From positions 1 through 64,000 of the forward strand of contig JBDRKQ010000125.1 of NCBI GenBank assembly GCA_043813895.1: a stretch of DNA of 64,000 bases, read 5' to 3'. Origin of the DNA: CAZTAR01 sp043813895. Its GTDB lineage: Bacteria; Planctomycetota; Phycisphaerae; UBA1845; UTPLA1. The position numbers and the translations under genes were made by a program. Under the pieces are notes generated by a model. It was given only the letters and a program-made list of their open reading frames with translations. It searched no databases and had not been told where the DNA came from. This document shows, piece after piece, positions 24,229-33,411 of the stretch (the first letter of the stretch is position 1; each line of letters starts with the position of its first letter).

Positions 24229-25914
24229 TCACTCCGCGGCCCACACACAACGACCGTTCACGTAGGTCGCTTGCACGGTGGTATTCTTTAGCTCGCCATG
24301 CGGAGCGGATAGCACGTCGCGGTCGAGGATCACGAAGTCGGCAAGGAAGCCGACTTTGATTTGGCCGAGTACGGCGCCATCTCCTGCCGCGCGGGCACCG
24401 CCCACCGCGTAGCAGCGAAGGGCTTCCTCCACCGTGATGCTCTGTTCGGGCACAAACACCTTGCCATCGAACGTCTTGCCGGTCACGGCTGCATGGATGC
24501 CGAGGAAGGGATTGAGCGAGACGACCGGCCAATCGCTGCCGAATGCCACCAACGCGCCCAAGTCAAGCAGGCTGCGGAAGGCGTAGCTGGTCCGGCAGCG
24601 TTCCGCGCCGATGGCCTTCTCGGCGTAACGCCCGTCGTCCGCCTTGTGCAACGGCTGCATCGATGCGATGACGCCCAACGCCGCGAACCGGGGGATGTCC
24701 GACGGCAGAAGGTGCTGGGCGTGCTCGATCCGCATGAGCCGGTCCCCGCGCGGGCCATTTGCCGCCTGCGTGGCCGCGTAGATATCAAGGACCATGTGGT
24801 TTGCCTGATCGCCGATGCAGTGGAGGGCCGGCGAGAATCCCGCGGTGTCGGACGCGTTGCACATCGCCTGAAGCCTGCCCTCGTTTGCCATGACCTCGCC
24901 GAGCAAACCGCGGTTGTCGGGATTGTGCGGCGGGTTGTCGGCGAACGGCTCGGCCATGTAGGCCGTGCGTGAGCCGAGCGAGCCATCCATGAACTGCTTG
25001 AACCCGACGACGCGCAGCCAGTCGTCCGCGCGGTAGCCCTTCGCGCGGTCGATGTACTCCCGCCAGTCGTCTTCGATGATGAAGGGACGCACCCGGAGGG
25101 TAAGTTCGCCGGAGGCCCGGGCGGCGTCGAGTGTCGCCACGTCTGACCAGGGCGACATCGTGTGGACCGTCGTAACGCCGTACCGGTTCGCCTCTCGCAT
25201 CGCCGCCTTAAGAGCCCGCATCTTCTCGGCGGAGGACGACTCGGGCACATGCCTCTCGACCAACTCGATTGCCGACTCCTTCAGGATGCCGGTTGGCTCA
25301 TTCGTTTCTGGATTGCGCATGATCCTCCCGCCGGGCGGATCGGGCGGGCCGTCGCGGTCGATCCCGGCGATCTTCAGCGCGACGGCGTTGGCGAGCGCGC
25401 CGTGCCCGTCCATGCGGTCGAGCAGGATCGGATTCCGGAGCGTGACCGAATCGACCCACTCCTTCGTGGGTTGCGTGGCGTCAGGCCAGCTCTCGGTGGA
25501 CCAACGACCGCCGAGGATCCACTCGCCGGGTTGAAGCGCCTCGGCCCGGGCGGCGATTGCAGCGATGAAGGCCTGCCGGTCTGGAACATTGCGGAGGTTG
25601 AGCCGGTCCAGGTTGAGTCCGCCGGAGATCAGGTGCAGGTGAGAATCAATCATCCCTGGCACGACGCGCGCGCCGCCTGCATCGACAACCCGCGTCGCTG
25701 AACCTTCATAGCGCCGCACCCCGTCATCGTCTCCGACGTAAACGAAGCGGCCGTCTCGGACGACGAACGCGGTGACAGCCGCGCGATCGGCGTCGGCGGT
25801 CCAGACCTTGGCGTTGGTGACAATGAGGTCTGCAGGCGACCGGCGGCCGGTCTGAGCACAGCCGGACACCAGCGAGAGGGCCAGCAGAGTGATGGCGAAA
25901 CAGTGCCAATGCAT
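24229..25914 (-). CDS. Amidohydrolase-family lipoprotein (YtcJ-like)
   Basis: 561 residues. The leader MHWHCFAITLLALSLVSGC ends in a classical lipobox (LVSGC), so the enzyme is probably lipid-anchored outside the inner membrane. The hydrolase fold of the amidohydrolase 3 group is clear: VDAGGARVVPGMIDSHLHLISGG with the HxH metal motif, RGLLGEVMANEGRLQAMC, LHCIGDQANHMVLD, RIEHAQHLLPSDIP, and a late Asp in LVAFGSDWPVVSLNP. Substrates of this group are poorly known, commonly amides or N-formyl compounds. It is convergent with ispG and separated from it by 24 bases. Confidence 0.88.
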   Translation of the reverse strand: MHWHCFAITLLALSLVSGCAQTGRRSPADLIVTNAKVWTADADRAAVTAFVVRDGRFVYVGDDDGVRRYEGSATRVVDAGGARVVPGMIDSHLHLISGGLNLDRLNLRNVPDRQAFIAAIAARAEALQPGEWILGGRWSTESWPDATQPTKEWVDSVTLRNPILLDRMDGHGALANAVALKIAGIDRDGPPDPPGGRIMRNPETNEPTGILKESAIELVERHVPESSSAEKMRALKAAMREANRYGVTTVHTMSPWSDVATLDAARASGELTLRVRPFIIEDDWREYIDRAKGYRADDWLRVVGFKQFMDGSLGSRTAYMAEPFADNPPHNPDNRGLLGEVMANEGRLQAMCNASDTAGFSPALHCIGDQANHMVLDIYAATQAANGPRGDRLMRIEHAQHLLPSDIPRFAALGVIASMQPLHKADDGRYAEKAIGAERCRTSYAFRSLLDLGALVAFGSDWPVVSLNPFLGIHAAVTGKTFDGKVFVPEQSITVEEALRCYAVGGARAAGDGAVLGQIKVGFLADFVILDRDVLSAPHGELKNTTVQATYVNGRCVWAAE

Positions 25915-26025
25915 GGAGACACCTCCGATTCCAAGAAAGCCGCTGAATTGTAACCGAACGGCTCCGTTGTGATATACGGGGAGATGAACTTGCGACCGAT
26001 GCCGTTAGCGTTTGAAATCGGGCAA

Positions 26026-26949
26026 ATGAACGTCGTCGAAACATCGGGACTGGCCAAACGATACGGTGCCGTGCAGGCGCTGGCCGGTGTGGATCTGCGC
26101 ATTCCGTCGGGGTCGATCTTCGGCTTCTTGGGCCCGAATGGGGCGGGCAAGACCACGACGCTGCGAATCCTCGTCGGGCTGCTTCGGGCCTCCGCGGGAA
26201 CGGTGAGGGTTCTTGGCAGGGACGCATGGCGAGAGTCGACGTCGATCCGGGCTCGCGTCGGATACCTGTCCGGTGATGTCAGGCTGTACGAGCGGATGAC
26301 CGGCGCCGCATTGCTGGCGTTCTGCAACCAAGCCAGGGGCGGTGAAGCAGCAGGCGAGGCGTCGCGGCTTGTGGAACGGTTCGAGATTGACGTCAGCCGC
26401 CGCATCCGCGACTACTCCCGCGGCATGAAGCAGAAGCTCGGCTTGATCCTGGCCATGATGCACCGGCCGCCGCTGCTGATTCTGGACGAGCCGACGACCG
26501 CGCTGGATCCACTGGTTCGGCAGACGCTCTTCGAGGAGTTGCGGGCTGTTGTTCGTGAAGGCCGAACGGTGTTCCTGTCGAGCCACACGCTCAGTGAAGT
26601 GGAGTCGCTGTGCGATCATGTGGCGATCATCCGTGCGGGTCGTTTGGTCGAGGACAGCAGCATCGAAGCGTTACGCGGCCGGGCATTGCGTCGGGTCGTC
26701 ATGAGGTTGAAGTCGGGACCTGCATCGGCCTTGAAGCTGCCGCCGGGAATGACTGGTCTCAAGTGCGGAGGAGAGACGTTGCAGGCAAGTTGGGAGGGCC
26801 CGGTCGAGCCGCTGTTGTCCTGGCTGACTGCGATCGGCGTCGCGGATGTGGCGATCGAGCCCCCGAGTTTGGAGGATCTGTTCGCGACCTACTATCGCGA
26901 TGGTGAGGGGACCGGCGCGAAGGCGGCGGGGCGGAGGGCACCGTCATGA
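26026..26949 (+). CDS. ABC transporter ATP-binding protein
   Basis: 307 residues from the ATG at 26026. An earlier in-frame ATG at 25984 lies six bases after a TATACG box (25973-25978) and could be a leaderless start adding 14 residues. Walker A is GPNGAGKT (36-43), the signature is YSRGMKQKLGL, Walker B is LLILDEPTTALDP, and the H-loop is SSHTLSEVE. The C-terminal 80 residues form a small ferredoxin-like tail common in ABC-2 exporter ATPases. The stop overlaps the permease ATG (ATGA), so the two are a translationally coupled exporter. Substrate unknown. Confidence 0.93.
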   Translation: MNVVETSGLAKRYGAVQALAGVDLRIPSGSIFGFLGPNGAGKTTTLRILVGLLRASAGTVRVLGRDAWRESTSIRARVGYLSGDVRLYERMTGAALLAFCNQARGGEAAGEASRLVERFEIDVSRRIRDYSRGMKQKLGLILAMMHRPPLLILDEPTTALDPLVRQTLFEELRAVVREGRTVFLSSHTLSEVESLCDHVAIIRAGRLVEDSSIEALRGRALRRVVMRLKSGPASALKLPPGMTGLKCGGETLQASWEGPVEPLLSWLTAIGVADVAIEPPSLEDLFATYYRDGEGTGAKAAGRRAPS

Positions 26950-27758
26950 ATACGGCCTTGATTCGCAAGACCGCACGGGATTACCTGGTGGTGTGGGTCG
27001 CGGCGATGGTGTTGCTGTTCAGCCTGGTTATGGTGTTTATGCTGGCGGTGCACTCGATGCCGCTGGACGAAACAACGCAATTCCTCCGGATGGCGTGGGT
27101 GCGCAAGCTCGTCAACGCGCTGGTCGGCGCGGACCTCATGGAAACGATGACGCCCACGGGTTTGGCGGGCTTCATCTTCAGCCACCCCATGACCTGGGTG
27201 CTGCTCATCACGTTCCTCATGACCGCATCGAGCGGCGGTCTGGCGGGCGAGGTGGACCGTGGCACGATGGACCTGCTGGCGGCGTTGCCGATCTCGCGGC
27301 CAGCGATCTACGTATCGCTCTCGATCGTGATTCTCCTCGCAGGCTTGCCACTTTGCGGTGTGGTTTGGCTCGGTGTGGCAGCGGGGAGACTCCCGACGGG
27401 CGCGACAGACGTGCAGTTGGGTGTGTTGGGCATTGTTGCCTGCAACCTCTACGCCGCCTACTGCTTCCTCGCATGTTTTTCGCTGGCCGTGTCGAGTGGG
27501 TGCAGCCGGCGCGGAACCTCCCTCGCGATCGCATTTGTGCCGATTTTCTACTCGTTCGTGCTGAACCTCGTGGGGGCTTTCTGGGAACCGGCGAAACGGA
27601 TTGCCTATACCGGCTTCCTGCACTACTACGCGCCGCTGCCCACCATTCGCGACGGGACTTGGCCATGGCGAGACATGGCGGTTCTGGCTGCGGCAGCAAT
27701 CGTGTGCTGGGGGGTTGGGCTGGTCGTTTTCTCGCGGCGGGACGTGCCAGCACGATGA
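26946..27758 (+). CDS. ABC-2-type transporter permease
   Basis: 270 residues with six predicted membrane segments, among them WVAAMVLLFSLVMVFMLAV, VLLITFLMTASSGGL, IYVSLSIVILLAGLPLCGVVWL and MAVLAAAAIVCWGVGLVVF. The loop GGLAGEVDRGTMDLLAALPISR is the hallmark 'E...GT...L..P.SR' of ABC-2 permeases. It forms a homodimer with two copies of the ATPase encoded just upstream. Confidence 0.9.
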   Translation: MNTALIRKTARDYLVVWVAAMVLLFSLVMVFMLAVHSMPLDETTQFLRMAWVRKLVNALVGADLMETMTPTGLAGFIFSHPMTWVLLITFLMTASSGGLAGEVDRGTMDLLAALPISRPAIYVSLSIVILLAGLPLCGVVWLGVAAGRLPTGATDVQLGVLGIVACNLYAAYCFLACFSLAVSSGCSRRGTSLAIAFVPIFYSFVLNLVGAFWEPAKRIAYTGFLHYYAPLPTIRDGTWPWRDMAVLAAAAIVCWGVGLVVFSRRDVPAR

Positions 27759-27844
27759 GCCAAGCCAGAAGAGTCTTGCAGGTCGGGTCCGCAGTGGTCT
27801 GTTGACCCGACACAGACGACTGACAACCGCCCCCTCGTTTTCAC

Positions 27845-28849
27845 TCAACGGTACAGCATCTCCCGGGCCCGCCCTGGTGACACGTCCGTTTGAAACCGCG
27901 CATACTCCTCCGCCGCGCCCGTGAGAACGCCGTCGGCCAACTCGCCGCGAACGATCGCCTTGAGCATTCCGTCCAGCAGATAGGCTTCCGGCACGACGGG
28001 CTCACGGACGAAGAGCACGGAGTACAGACCGCGATCCACGACCGGCTGGTGCAACACGACCGCGCTGCGAGAACACAGGTAGAACACACCGGCCTGAAAG
28101 GGATGTTCACCCGGCGTCAGCCCTGCAAACGGATCCCAGTACTCGTCCAGCATTCGGTTGTAGCCGAAGTAGCCGACCACAGCACTTGCCGCGCCGAACG
28201 CGATGTCATTCCCATCGACGGTCAACACGGTCTCCGCATCCGTCATCGCGTCGCGCAGCGGCTGCTCCATCGCCGCGACGATCGCGCTGCTGGGCCACGC
28301 GTTGGCAAGGACGTACACGTCAAACGACGCGGTCACACCGCGCGACAGCCAGGCCTCGGTAGGCTCGGCCGGTCGATGGAAGACGACCCGGCGAATAATC
28401 TCCGCACCATCGCCGTCGTCCGTGTGTGCCCGCCGCCATCCGCCTGCGTTCGCGAGGTGGGTCTCGACGCCGTACAGGGCGCCCCAACAGAGATTCCGCG
28501 TGGGATCGTCGCCGTCTCCGAACCGCGGCGCCACGCTTGAAAACGAGCGATCGGCGAGGGCAACATGGACGGTGACGGTGATGTAACCCTGCTCTTCGAT
28601 CATGCGAACAACCGACCGCTCAAAGGGCAGTTGATTTCCGAAGATCGCGGATGTAAGCGCGGGTGAAGGTGAGGCGGACAACGAAGCCGCCCGTGGCTCG
28701 ACGGAGCCGCGATCGTGCAACGCGAGCAGGGTGAAGAATCCGGCGCACCCCACAACCACCGCGACGATGCCCGGCAGGCCGCGTTTCCACTGAAGAAGTG
28801 GGGCCTCGCGCGCTCCAGGGTTCTTCAAGTCATGCGGCTCCAGCGTCAT
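27845..28849 (-). CDS. Membrane-anchored protein of unknown function
   Basis: 334 residues from the ATG at 28849 (the frame is open to 28894); AGGAGGA lies 12 bases upstream. A single N-terminal membrane segment (LPGIVAVVVGCAGFFTLLAL) anchors a soluble part that begins with a Ser/Ala linker. The body has well-spaced hydrophobic strands (YITVTVHVALADRSF, ASFDVYVLANAWP) and DGNDIAFGAASAVVGYFGYNRMLDEYWDPF. No known motif. It lies 27 bases upstream of nothing on its strand, while the metallophosphoesterase-like gene upstream ends at 28921, so both may be cotranscribed. Confidence 0.6.
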   Translation of the reverse strand: MTLEPHDLKNPGAREAPLLQWKRGLPGIVAVVVGCAGFFTLLALHDRGSVEPRAASLSASPSPALTSAIFGNQLPFERSVVRMIEEQGYITVTVHVALADRSFSSVAPRFGDGDDPTRNLCWGALYGVETHLANAGGWRRAHTDDGDGAEIIRRVVFHRPAEPTEAWLSRGVTASFDVYVLANAWPSSAIVAAMEQPLRDAMTDAETVLTVDGNDIAFGAASAVVGYFGYNRMLDEYWDPFAGLTPGEHPFQAGVFYLCSRSAVVLHQPVVDRGLYSVLFVREPVVPEAYLLDGMLKAIVRGELADGVLTGAAEEYARFQTDVSPGRAREMLYR

Positions 28850-28920
28850 GGCGATAGCTCGTCCTCCTGACGCAGGGCGTAACTCCAGCGGCAAAGAGCC
28901 CCCGACCTTGCACCAGATTG

Positions 28921-30867
28921 CTAGGGTCCTTCAGTCGGTTCCTTGAAGTCGCCGGAGACCTGCTGCCGCATCTCCAGCGCGATGTCGAAGTTGTGCAGGC
29001 GGCTCAGCGGGTCCTCAAGGAAGTACACCTGCAGCTCGTGCGGGCCTTCACTGACACGTCGCAGCGTCAGGTCGATCGGGAGTTCCATTGACTTGCCCGG
29101 TTCCAACGCGATTGGCAGCCTGGGGCAGACCGACCGGTTCGCGTGCAATTGAGTCCCGTTGACACACACCACCGGATAGCAGGACTGCGGCGTCTGGCTC
29201 GTGTTCGTCAGCTTCAGGGAGACCGGCGAGTCGCACGTGTAGTAGGAGAGCCCGAAGTTCGTTGACTTCGGCGAGAACGCCCATCGTGTCGCCCCTTCCA
29301 ACGCAACCTCGATCGGCATGACGGGGGGGATGTCGGACGGATCGGCCGAAGCCATTACCCGGACGGCTCCTTTGTCCGGCAGATCGATCGCTACATTACA
29401 GGCCCAGTGGTCTCCCGCGTCGAGCACCTGGAGCACCTTGCCGGGCGCGACCTCCGGTTTGCGTTCGCCCGGGCGTTTGGCGACGCGCAGCCAAACGTGA
29501 ACGTCTTCGAACGCCTGATTCAGCGCATTCTGAACGGTCGCCGAAACGCGTCTCGCCGTACCGTCGTTCGGGGCGTCGTAGAACGCGCGGAGACGGCCCG
29601 TCGGAATCGAGTGCTGCAACTTCTCATGCGTCGTGTCGTCGTGGTAAACGTACGAGACCTTGTCTCCGTCCACCTCAATCACGCGATAGTGGCTGAAGCC
29701 TTTGGCCCTGTCCCGCAAGGAGGTGCTGGCTTCGTGCGTCCGGATGAAATGAAAGTCATCCAAACCTGCCAGCTTGTCGGCAAACTCACGGTAGTCCCAA
29801 TCCGTCGAGCCGCCCACGATGAACATCTTGACGCGGTTCGCTTTGATAAACGCCTGAAGGTCGCCCCGCTCCCGCCAAGTATCGAGCAGCCCCAACTCGT
29901 CGCTGTTCATAGCGATGAAGTTGAATCGTTTGTTCCGGTTGCTCTTGAGGTTCTCGCTGATCCAACTTAACTGCTCGAGGTCCTGATAGATCGGGTTGCC
30001 GGGATGATCCAACAGGAGCAAGCCGTGATACTGGCCGTAGTCGATTTCGCCGATCGGCTTGTTGGCGACGTAGCGCGTGAAGCTCTCCTGGTGGTCGTGG
30101 AGTCCGCAGAGCATGAAGACGGGCGCGTTGAACCGTTCGAAGAACGACAGCACCCGGAGCCAACTCGCAGCGTCGTCCTTTGCCCGCGCCCATTCGGTGT
30201 AGTCGCCCGTCGCGATGATGAACTCCGGCGCGAGCAGGTTGATTTCTCGTGGCAGCATGTCGTCGAAATCGGGGGCCGTCAGATCGCCGATGTTCATGTT
30301 CGACAGGTGAACAAAACGGAACTTGTCCTTGAACGCCCGCAGGACCTTGACACTTCGTCTGGCGTAGTGGCTGGCCGTGCCGGTCCGGACCTCCAAGTCG
30401 TAGAGACCTGGCTCGGTCGTGGAGGGAATCTCCAGAACCAGTGTGCAGTAAGTGTCGTTGACGATCGAGGGCGGGGTTGTCGCCCGGAGGCTCACGCGGA
30501 TGTTTGGCTCCAGAGCGTGCTGGAGCGACAGGCTCACATCGCCAGAGACGTCCGGAGTCAGGTGCATCACAAAGTAGAATACATCTCCCGGCGTCTTGAA
30601 GATCGGCCGCCCTTGAGACGGTTCGCGGATCACCGCTTGCGGCGCATCGTACGCCACGCCCCAATCAGAGGAGCCGGATCGCCGGATTACGGGTGAACTT
30701 TCCGGTTTGGAACCGACTTGATCCACCGAGAGCCGGTCGGCGTCTGCCGAATCGGTTTTCTCCGAAGTCGCCGGCTTCTCATCCGCTACGAGAGCCTGTG
30801 GCCCCAGAACAGACGACCAGAACATCAGGGTTGCCCCCATCACCACGCGGAATCCTCGCCTTGTCAT
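28921..30867 (-). CDS. Secreted metallophosphoesterase-like protein with altered metal site
   Basis: 648 residues from the ATG at 30867 (GAGG eight bases upstream). A signal peptide (MTRRGFRVVMGATLMFWSSVLGPQALVA) is followed by an Ig-like domain and then a calcineurin-like phosphoesterase fold. The first motif, normally D-x-H, reads LSNMNIGD (Asn-x-Asn). The second, IIATGDYTEW, keeps GD. The third, normally GNHD, reads LCGLHDHQE. Later histidines are also poorly conserved. A C-terminal beta domain has NTSQTPQSCYPVVCVNG. With two of the first-site ligands missing it may bind rather than hydrolyse, or use a different metal set. Function unknown; extracytoplasmic. Confidence 0.75.
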   Translation of the reverse strand: MTRRGFRVVMGATLMFWSSVLGPQALVADEKPATSEKTDSADADRLSVDQVGSKPESSPVIRRSGSSDWGVAYDAPQAVIREPSQGRPIFKTPGDVFYFVMHLTPDVSGDVSLSLQHALEPNIRVSLRATTPPSIVNDTYCTLVLEIPSTTEPGLYDLEVRTGTASHYARRSVKVLRAFKDKFRFVHLSNMNIGDLTAPDFDDMLPREINLLAPEFIIATGDYTEWARAKDDAASWLRVLSFFERFNAPVFMLCGLHDHQESFTRYVANKPIGEIDYGQYHGLLLLDHPGNPIYQDLEQLSWISENLKSNRNKRFNFIAMNSDELGLLDTWRERGDLQAFIKANRVKMFIVGGSTDWDYREFADKLAGLDDFHFIRTHEASTSLRDRAKGFSHYRVIEVDGDKVSYVYHDDTTHEKLQHSIPTGRLRAFYDAPNDGTARRVSATVQNALNQAFEDVHVWLRVAKRPGERKPEVAPGKVLQVLDAGDHWACNVAIDLPDKGAVRVMASADPSDIPPVMPIEVALEGATRWAFSPKSTNFGLSYYTCDSPVSLKLTNTSQTPQSCYPVVCVNGTQLHANRSVCPRLPIALEPGKSMELPIDLTLRRVSEGPHELQVYFLEDPLSRLHNFDIALEMRQQVSGDFKEPTEGP

Positions 30868-30935
30868 CACAGGCACCTCGCAATTACAGCCCACTTTTGT
30901 CGAACAACACGGTTGCGGCGATCCAGACGGGCGGT

Positions 30936-30941
30936 ATTATA
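30936..30941 (-). promoter_or_regulatory. Possible -10 box for the metallophosphoesterase-like gene
   Basis: The minus strand reads TATAAT here, about 70 bases before the ATG at 30867. No good -35 hexamer was found at 16-18 bases. Confidence 0.35.
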
Positions 30942-31023
30942 AACGTGGTTTTCCAAGGAAGCCATCGAATACTGCCAGGCATGTGACTTTGCCGTTGCAC
31001 GTGCCGGATAGGAGTCTTTCTCC

Positions 31024-31992
31024 ATGACAGGCAGTCCCCCCAACCGGCCCTTTCATATCGTCGTGGCCGAGTCTTTCGATTCCTTCGCCGTGGACAGGCT
31101 GCGGCAGGTCGGCGAGGTCAGTCTCCTGCTGGACTCGACGCCGGAAGCGCTGATCGCCGCCGTGCCCAAGGCCGACGCGCTGCTCGTCCGCTCAAAAGCC
31201 CATGTCACGGCAAGGATTATCGACGCGGCGCCGAATCTCAAGGTCATCGGCCGCGCCAGTCCGACGATCGACCACATCGACCTCCATGCCGCGCAACGCC
31301 GGCACATCCGCGTTGTGTATTCACCCGAGGCGGCCACGAACTCTGCCGCAGAATTCGCACTCGGCCTGATCCTGGCTGTCAACCGGCGCATCCCATTCCT
31401 GAATCGCCAACTCCGCGAAGGGCACTTCGAGACGCTCCGAAAACCGGAGCGACACGAGATCGGCCGTCAAACCATCGGCCTGCTCGGGCTCGACCCCGTC
31501 GGACGGAAACTCGGCAAGATCCTCTACTCGGCTTTTCAGCCGACCATCATCTACCACGACCCGGAGAACCAGACCCCCGAGGGCTTCGAGGCTCGAGCCG
31601 TCGATCTCGCCACGCTCCTAGCCGAGTCAGACGTCCTTTCGGTCCACCTGCCGCTCACACGAGAGAACCGCGGGCTACTCAACATCGAGGCGCTGGCCAA
31701 GATGAAGACCTCCGCAGTCCTCGTCAACACGTCGCGCGGCGGGCTCATCGACACCCTCGCGCTCGCCAAAGCACTCAAGAGCCATGCAATCGCCGGTGCG
31801 GCCCTGGATGTCTTCGAGACGGAGCCACTGCCGAACGACCATCCCCTGCGCAAAGCGCCCAACTGCATCCTGACGCCCCACGTAGCCGGCATGACGCTCG
31901 ACGCCTCGGCCAGCCGGTTTAATGTCGCCGACGATGTGGTTCGAGTGTTGAACGGCCAGCCGCCGCAGTTCCCGGTCCCGATGAAGCTCTGA
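31024..31992 (+). CDS. D-isomer 2-hydroxyacid dehydrogenase family protein, divergent
   Basis: 322 residues, the length of the catalytic and NAD domains without the ACT tail of classical SerA. Catalytic residues are in place: Arg in VNTSRGG, Glu in DVFETEPL and His in LTPHVAGMT. Two normally strong motifs are altered. The dinucleotide motif GxGxxG reads GLDPVG inside IGLLGLDPVGRKLG, and the 'GRAGVGVDNID' segment reads GRASPTIDHID. It could still be 3-phosphoglycerate dehydrogenase, given gap 276 bases downstream, but another 2-hydroxyacid substrate or weakened cofactor binding is equally possible. Cytoplasmic. Confidence 0.8.
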   Translation: MTGSPPNRPFHIVVAESFDSFAVDRLRQVGEVSLLLDSTPEALIAAVPKADALLVRSKAHVTARIIDAAPNLKVIGRASPTIDHIDLHAAQRRHIRVVYSPEAATNSAAEFALGLILAVNRRIPFLNRQLREGHFETLRKPERHEIGRQTIGLLGLDPVGRKLGKILYSAFQPTIIYHDPENQTPEGFEARAVDLATLLAESDVLSVHLPLTRENRGLLNIEALAKMKTSAVLVNTSRGGLIDTLALAKALKSHAIAGAALDVFETEPLPNDHPLRKAPNCILTPHVAGMTLDASASRFNVADDVVRVLNGQPPQFPVPMKL

Positions 31993-32136
31993 CACGCGCT
32001 CCTCAACCGAAACTCCGGACGCTGCCCCGAACATCCTCATCCCGGCCCACCGAGGAGCCGATCTCTTTCGGGCTTCGGCCGCGGAGGCCGGCGCAACAGG
32101 CAACTTCGAAAAGCCCGATATGCGGGCGCCGCGTCC

Positions 32137-32165
32137 TTGACGACCATCGCGCGGAATCCTATTCT
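32137..32165 (+). promoter_or_regulatory. Probable sigma-70-type promoter of gap
   Basis: TTGACG (32137-32142), 17-base spacer, TATTCT (32160-32165), about 104 bases upstream of the gap ATG. Five of six and four of six matches to consensus. Confidence 0.45.
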
Positions 32166-32268
32166 CCACGCGGTTCCGGGGCCCAGCGGCCGCCCCTGGC
32201 GGTGGACGTCGAGCCCGGCTTAGCTGAAAGTCAGGCAAACCACCCTTAACAGCCAAGGAGATACGGAG

Positions 32269-33309
32269 ATGGCGGCAATCAAGATCGGCATCAATGGGTT
32301 TGGACGGATCGGACGACTGGTGGCTCGGGCCATGTTGCAGCGCAGGGACGAGTTTGACCTCGTTGCCATAAACGACGTCGGCTCGTCGGCCAGGGTCCAC
32401 GCCCACTTATTCAAATACGACACGGCCCAGGGCAAGTTCCAGGGCACCGTCGAACACGACGAGACCAGCCTCGTCATCAATGGCGATCGGATTCGCGTTT
32501 GTGCTGAGCGAGACCCCGCCAGGCTTCCCTGGGGAGAACTCGGCGCGACCGTCGTTCTGGAATCCACCGGCGTCTTCACCACCCGCAATACCGGCAAGAA
32601 GGCAGGCTACGACGATCACATCAAGGCCGGCGCGAAGAAGGTCATCCTGTCGGCGCCCGCCAAGGACAAGATCGACTGCACCGTCGTGCTCGGCGTCAAC
32701 GACGAAGACCTCAAGCCCGAGCACAAATTCGTGAGCAACGGGAGCTGCACCACCAACTGCCTCGCCCCGCTCATCAAGGTCATGGTCGAGCACCCCGAAG
32801 TGTTCGGCGCTAAGATCACCGGCATGATGACGACCATACACGCCTACACCAATGACCAGCGCGTCCTCGATCAGGTTCATGGCGAAGATCTGCTTCGCGC
32901 CAGGGCCGCCGCACTGAACGTCATTCCCTCAAGCACCGGCGCGGCACGGGCGATCTCCCTCGTCGTCCCGAGCGAGAACGTCAAGCTGGACGGCTTCGCC
33001 TTCCGCGTGCCCGTTCTGGACGGCAGCGTTGTCGACCTGACGGTCACCCTGGAGAAGCAACTAGACATCCAGACGGTCAATGCCCTCTTCAAGAAGGCCG
33101 CCGCCGCCGATCGCTTCAAGGGCATCCTGTTCTACAACGAGGAGCCGCTCGTCAGCAGCGACATTATCGGCAACCCGTACAGCAGCGTGTTCGACTCCAC
33201 CCGAACCATGGTCAACGGCAACATGCTCAAGCTCGTCAGTTGGTACGACAACGAGTGGGGCTTCAGCAATCGCGTCGCCGACCTGGCTAAGCGACTCGCG
33301 GCGATGTAA
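32269..33309 (+). CDS. gap: Glyceraldehyde-3-phosphate dehydrogenase, type I
   Basis: 346 residues. It oxidises glyceraldehyde 3-phosphate to 1,3-bisphosphoglycerate in glycolysis, or the reverse. The NAD motif INGFGRIGR (8-16), the catalytic cysteine in SNGSCTTNC (C160), the phosphate-binding region HAYTNDQRVLDQ and the C-terminal WYDNEWGFSNRV are all typical. AAGGAG sits eight to nine bases before the ATG. Asp36 in INDVG suggests NAD preference. A strong hairpin with a T-run (33367-33401) follows the stop. Confidence 0.97.
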   Translation: MAAIKIGINGFGRIGRLVARAMLQRRDEFDLVAINDVGSSARVHAHLFKYDTAQGKFQGTVEHDETSLVINGDRIRVCAERDPARLPWGELGATVVLESTGVFTTRNTGKKAGYDDHIKAGAKKVILSAPAKDKIDCTVVLGVNDEDLKPEHKFVSNGSCTTNCLAPLIKVMVEHPEVFGAKITGMMTTIHAYTNDQRVLDQVHGEDLLRARAAALNVIPSSTGAARAISLVVPSENVKLDGFAFRVPVLDGSVVDLTVTLEKQLDIQTVNALFKKAAAADRFKGILFYNEEPLVSSDIIGNPYSSVFDSTRTMVNGNMLKLVSWYDNEWGFSNRVADLAKRLAAM

Positions 33310-33346
33310 TCGCCTGCCACAACTGCGGCTCAGGACCCGCGCTTGA

Positions 33347-33401
33347 ATAAGTTGCACATTTCATATGGGTGGTACGGGCTGGACGCCCGTACCACCCTTT
33401 T
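33347..33401. terminator. Hairpin with T-run after gap; repeat family E
   Basis: GGGTGGTACGGGC (33367-33379) and GCCCGTACCACCC (33385-33397) form a perfect 13-bp stem with a five-base loop, followed by TTTT. This fits a rho-independent terminator for gap and, being symmetric, perhaps for the convergent gene. The 20 bases before it (AATAAGTTGCACATTTCATA) are shared with 56877-56899, so the hairpin is also a member of a dispersed repeat family. Confidence 0.7.
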
Positions 33402-33411
33402 CGTGCGCGCC

